Positions 63,275 through 64,000 of a stretch of 64,000 nt of DNA are shown here, one piece after another. The notes below the pieces were generated by a model. That model saw only the letters and a program-made list of their open reading frames with translations, searched no databases and was not told the origin of the DNA. The translations under genes and the position numbers were made by a program. Position 1 is the first letter of the stretch. Each line of letters opens with the position of its first letter. Source of the DNA: Novosphingobium sp. (GTDB lineage: Bacteria; Pseudomonadota; Alphaproteobacteria; Sphingomonadales; Sphingomonadaceae). The stretch is taken from the NCBI GenBank assembly GCA_020446505.1, contig JAGREN010000025.1:1-64000 (forward strand), read 5' to 3'.

Positions 63275-64000
63275 TTATTCCTTCGCGCATGAGCGCGGCG
63301 AACTCGTCCTGCCGTGCCTTCAATACCTTTACCGGACCGGCCAGACCCATCACCGCCGGTACCCGAAGTCCCTGTGCCGGCAGAGCCATCGCGAGCGAGC
63401 CGAGTTTCTCGTCCATCGCCGCTGGTCCGATCGCGAAACCTTCCTCGCGAATGCGGTGCGCCGTATCGACCAGATCGCGCAGGTCGGCTTCCGCGATCCG
63501 CGCCCGGTGCGCGAGGCGCAGGATGGCTTCGTCGTCCAGCGTCGAGAGATAGGCGCTGCCGATGGCCGAACCGAAGATCGAGACCTGAAGCCCGCGTTCG
63601 GGCATGCGGTCGTCGCCAGGAACAGACGGAATTTCGGCATCGACGATCTGCATGAACAGGTCGTTGGGCGTCGTCACCGTCACCACCAGCCCGGTGTGCT
63701 GGTGAACCTCTTCGATCAGGTTGCGCAGCCGACCGTCCGCACCATAGCTCTCCACGATCCACGCGCCGAACTGCGCAAGGCGCGGCGAGGGCAGGTAGGT
63801 CTTGGCCTTGCCGTCGAACACGAGGTGTGCGGAATCGACCATCGTCTTGAGCAACTGGTTGGTGGTCGAGCTGTGCATGTCGAGCGCGCGCGAAATCTCG
63901 ATGGCGCGCAGGGGACGATGTGCGCGCCCGAACAGCTCCAGCACGTCGAGCGCACGCGTGGCAGAGCGCGAGGAACTGCGGCGCTCCGCCGGGCGCTTGA
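63249..64000 (-). CDS. IclR-family transcriptional regulator (partial at right edge)
   Basis: The frame is open to the window edge. The last visible upstream residues (KRPAERRSSSRSATRALDVL) are the usual lead-in to an IclR winged HTH, so the true start lies beyond 64000 and an internal GTG at 63944 is not the start. The HTH (LRAIEISRALDMHSSTTNQLL) is followed by the ligand-binding GAF-like domain (RGLQVSIFGSAIGSAYLS, REEGFAIGPAAMDEKLGSLA). IclR proteins commonly control aromatic or acid catabolism, so it is the likely regulator of the adjacent cluster. Confidence 0.88.
   Translation of the reverse strand, partial: KRPAERRSSSRSATRALDVLELFGRAHRPLRAIEISRALDMHSSTTNQLLKTMVDSAHLVFDGKAKTYLPSPRLAQFGAWIVESYGADGRLRNLIEEVHQHTGLVVTVTTPNDLFMQIVDAEIPSVPGDDRMPERGLQVSIFGSAIGSAYLSTLDDEAILRLAHRARIAEADLRDLVDTAHRIREEGFAIGPAAMDEKLGSLAMALPAQGLRVPAVMGLAGPVKVLKARQDEFAALMREGITRWFGPEA

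Noticed and set aside
1..64000. tRNA, rRNA or riboswitch genes
   Set aside because: Intergenic gaps were read for cloverleaf ends and known leader motifs and none was convincing; a covariance-model scan would be needed to exclude them fully.

Overview
The window is a GC-rich alphaproteobacterial chromosome segment. Gene content points to Sphingomonadales (Novosphingobium/Erythrobacter-like): a Ccm system I operon, a dapF-mtaB-ftsY-yciB operon, many TonB/amidohydrolase/CaiB-type catabolic genes, and tight ATGA-coupled gene pairs. The order-level call is an inference from gene content, not from a marker gene. No tRNA, rRNA, CRISPR array, insertion sequence or prophage gene was recognised. There is no gene-free stretch longer than about 235 bases.

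Layout. 1-3.6 kb: the end of ccmE, then ccmF, ccmG, ccmH and a short ccmI (cytochrome c maturation). 3.7-5.6 kb: kup potassium uptake. 5.7-10 kb, minus strand: a PuuD-like membrane protein, then the coupled dapF-mtaB-ftsY-yciB operon (lysine/peptidoglycan precursor, tRNA modification, membrane targeting, septation). 10-13.6 kb: a GGDEF-EAL protein, an isopenicillin-N-synthase-like oxygenase, an EVE protein and a small membrane ORF. 13.7-32 kb is a nutrient-acquisition region: proC, an amino acid permease, an AraC regulator, an esterase, a PaiB-like protein, three coupled exported amidohydrolase-family genes (one has lost its metal ligands, one is fused to a TolB-like propeller), a TonB siderophore receptor, a PepSY membrane protein and putA. 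32-45.6 kb returns to mostly housekeeping genes: LplT-like transporter, pgsA, a GDSL esterase, a minus-strand operon (unknown acidic protein, rnd, oxyR, SDR), aspS, an AT-richer orphan gene, acpP, fabF and mltG.

45.6-64 kb is a dense catabolic cluster: two luciferase-like flavin oxidoreductases, a duplicated VOC protein, two SDRs, an alpha-methylacyl-CoA racemase-like protein, a CaiB-type CoA transferase, two diverged D-aminoacylase-like enzymes, two ACMSD-like amidohydrolases, a COG3618 lactonase-like enzyme, a TauD/TfdA dioxygenase, an acyl-CoA ligase, a cupin, and an IclR regulator running off the right edge. I read it as an undescribed CoA-dependent route for a cyclic or branched carbon compound: oxygenation, ring or lactone opening, CoA activation, racemisation and CoA transfer. 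The substrate cannot be read from sequence. Two matched palindromes (59200-59213 and 61077-61090) and a dyad at 57341-57370 are candidate operators. A palindromic repeat of a type widespread in alphaproteobacteria lies at 50801-50847.
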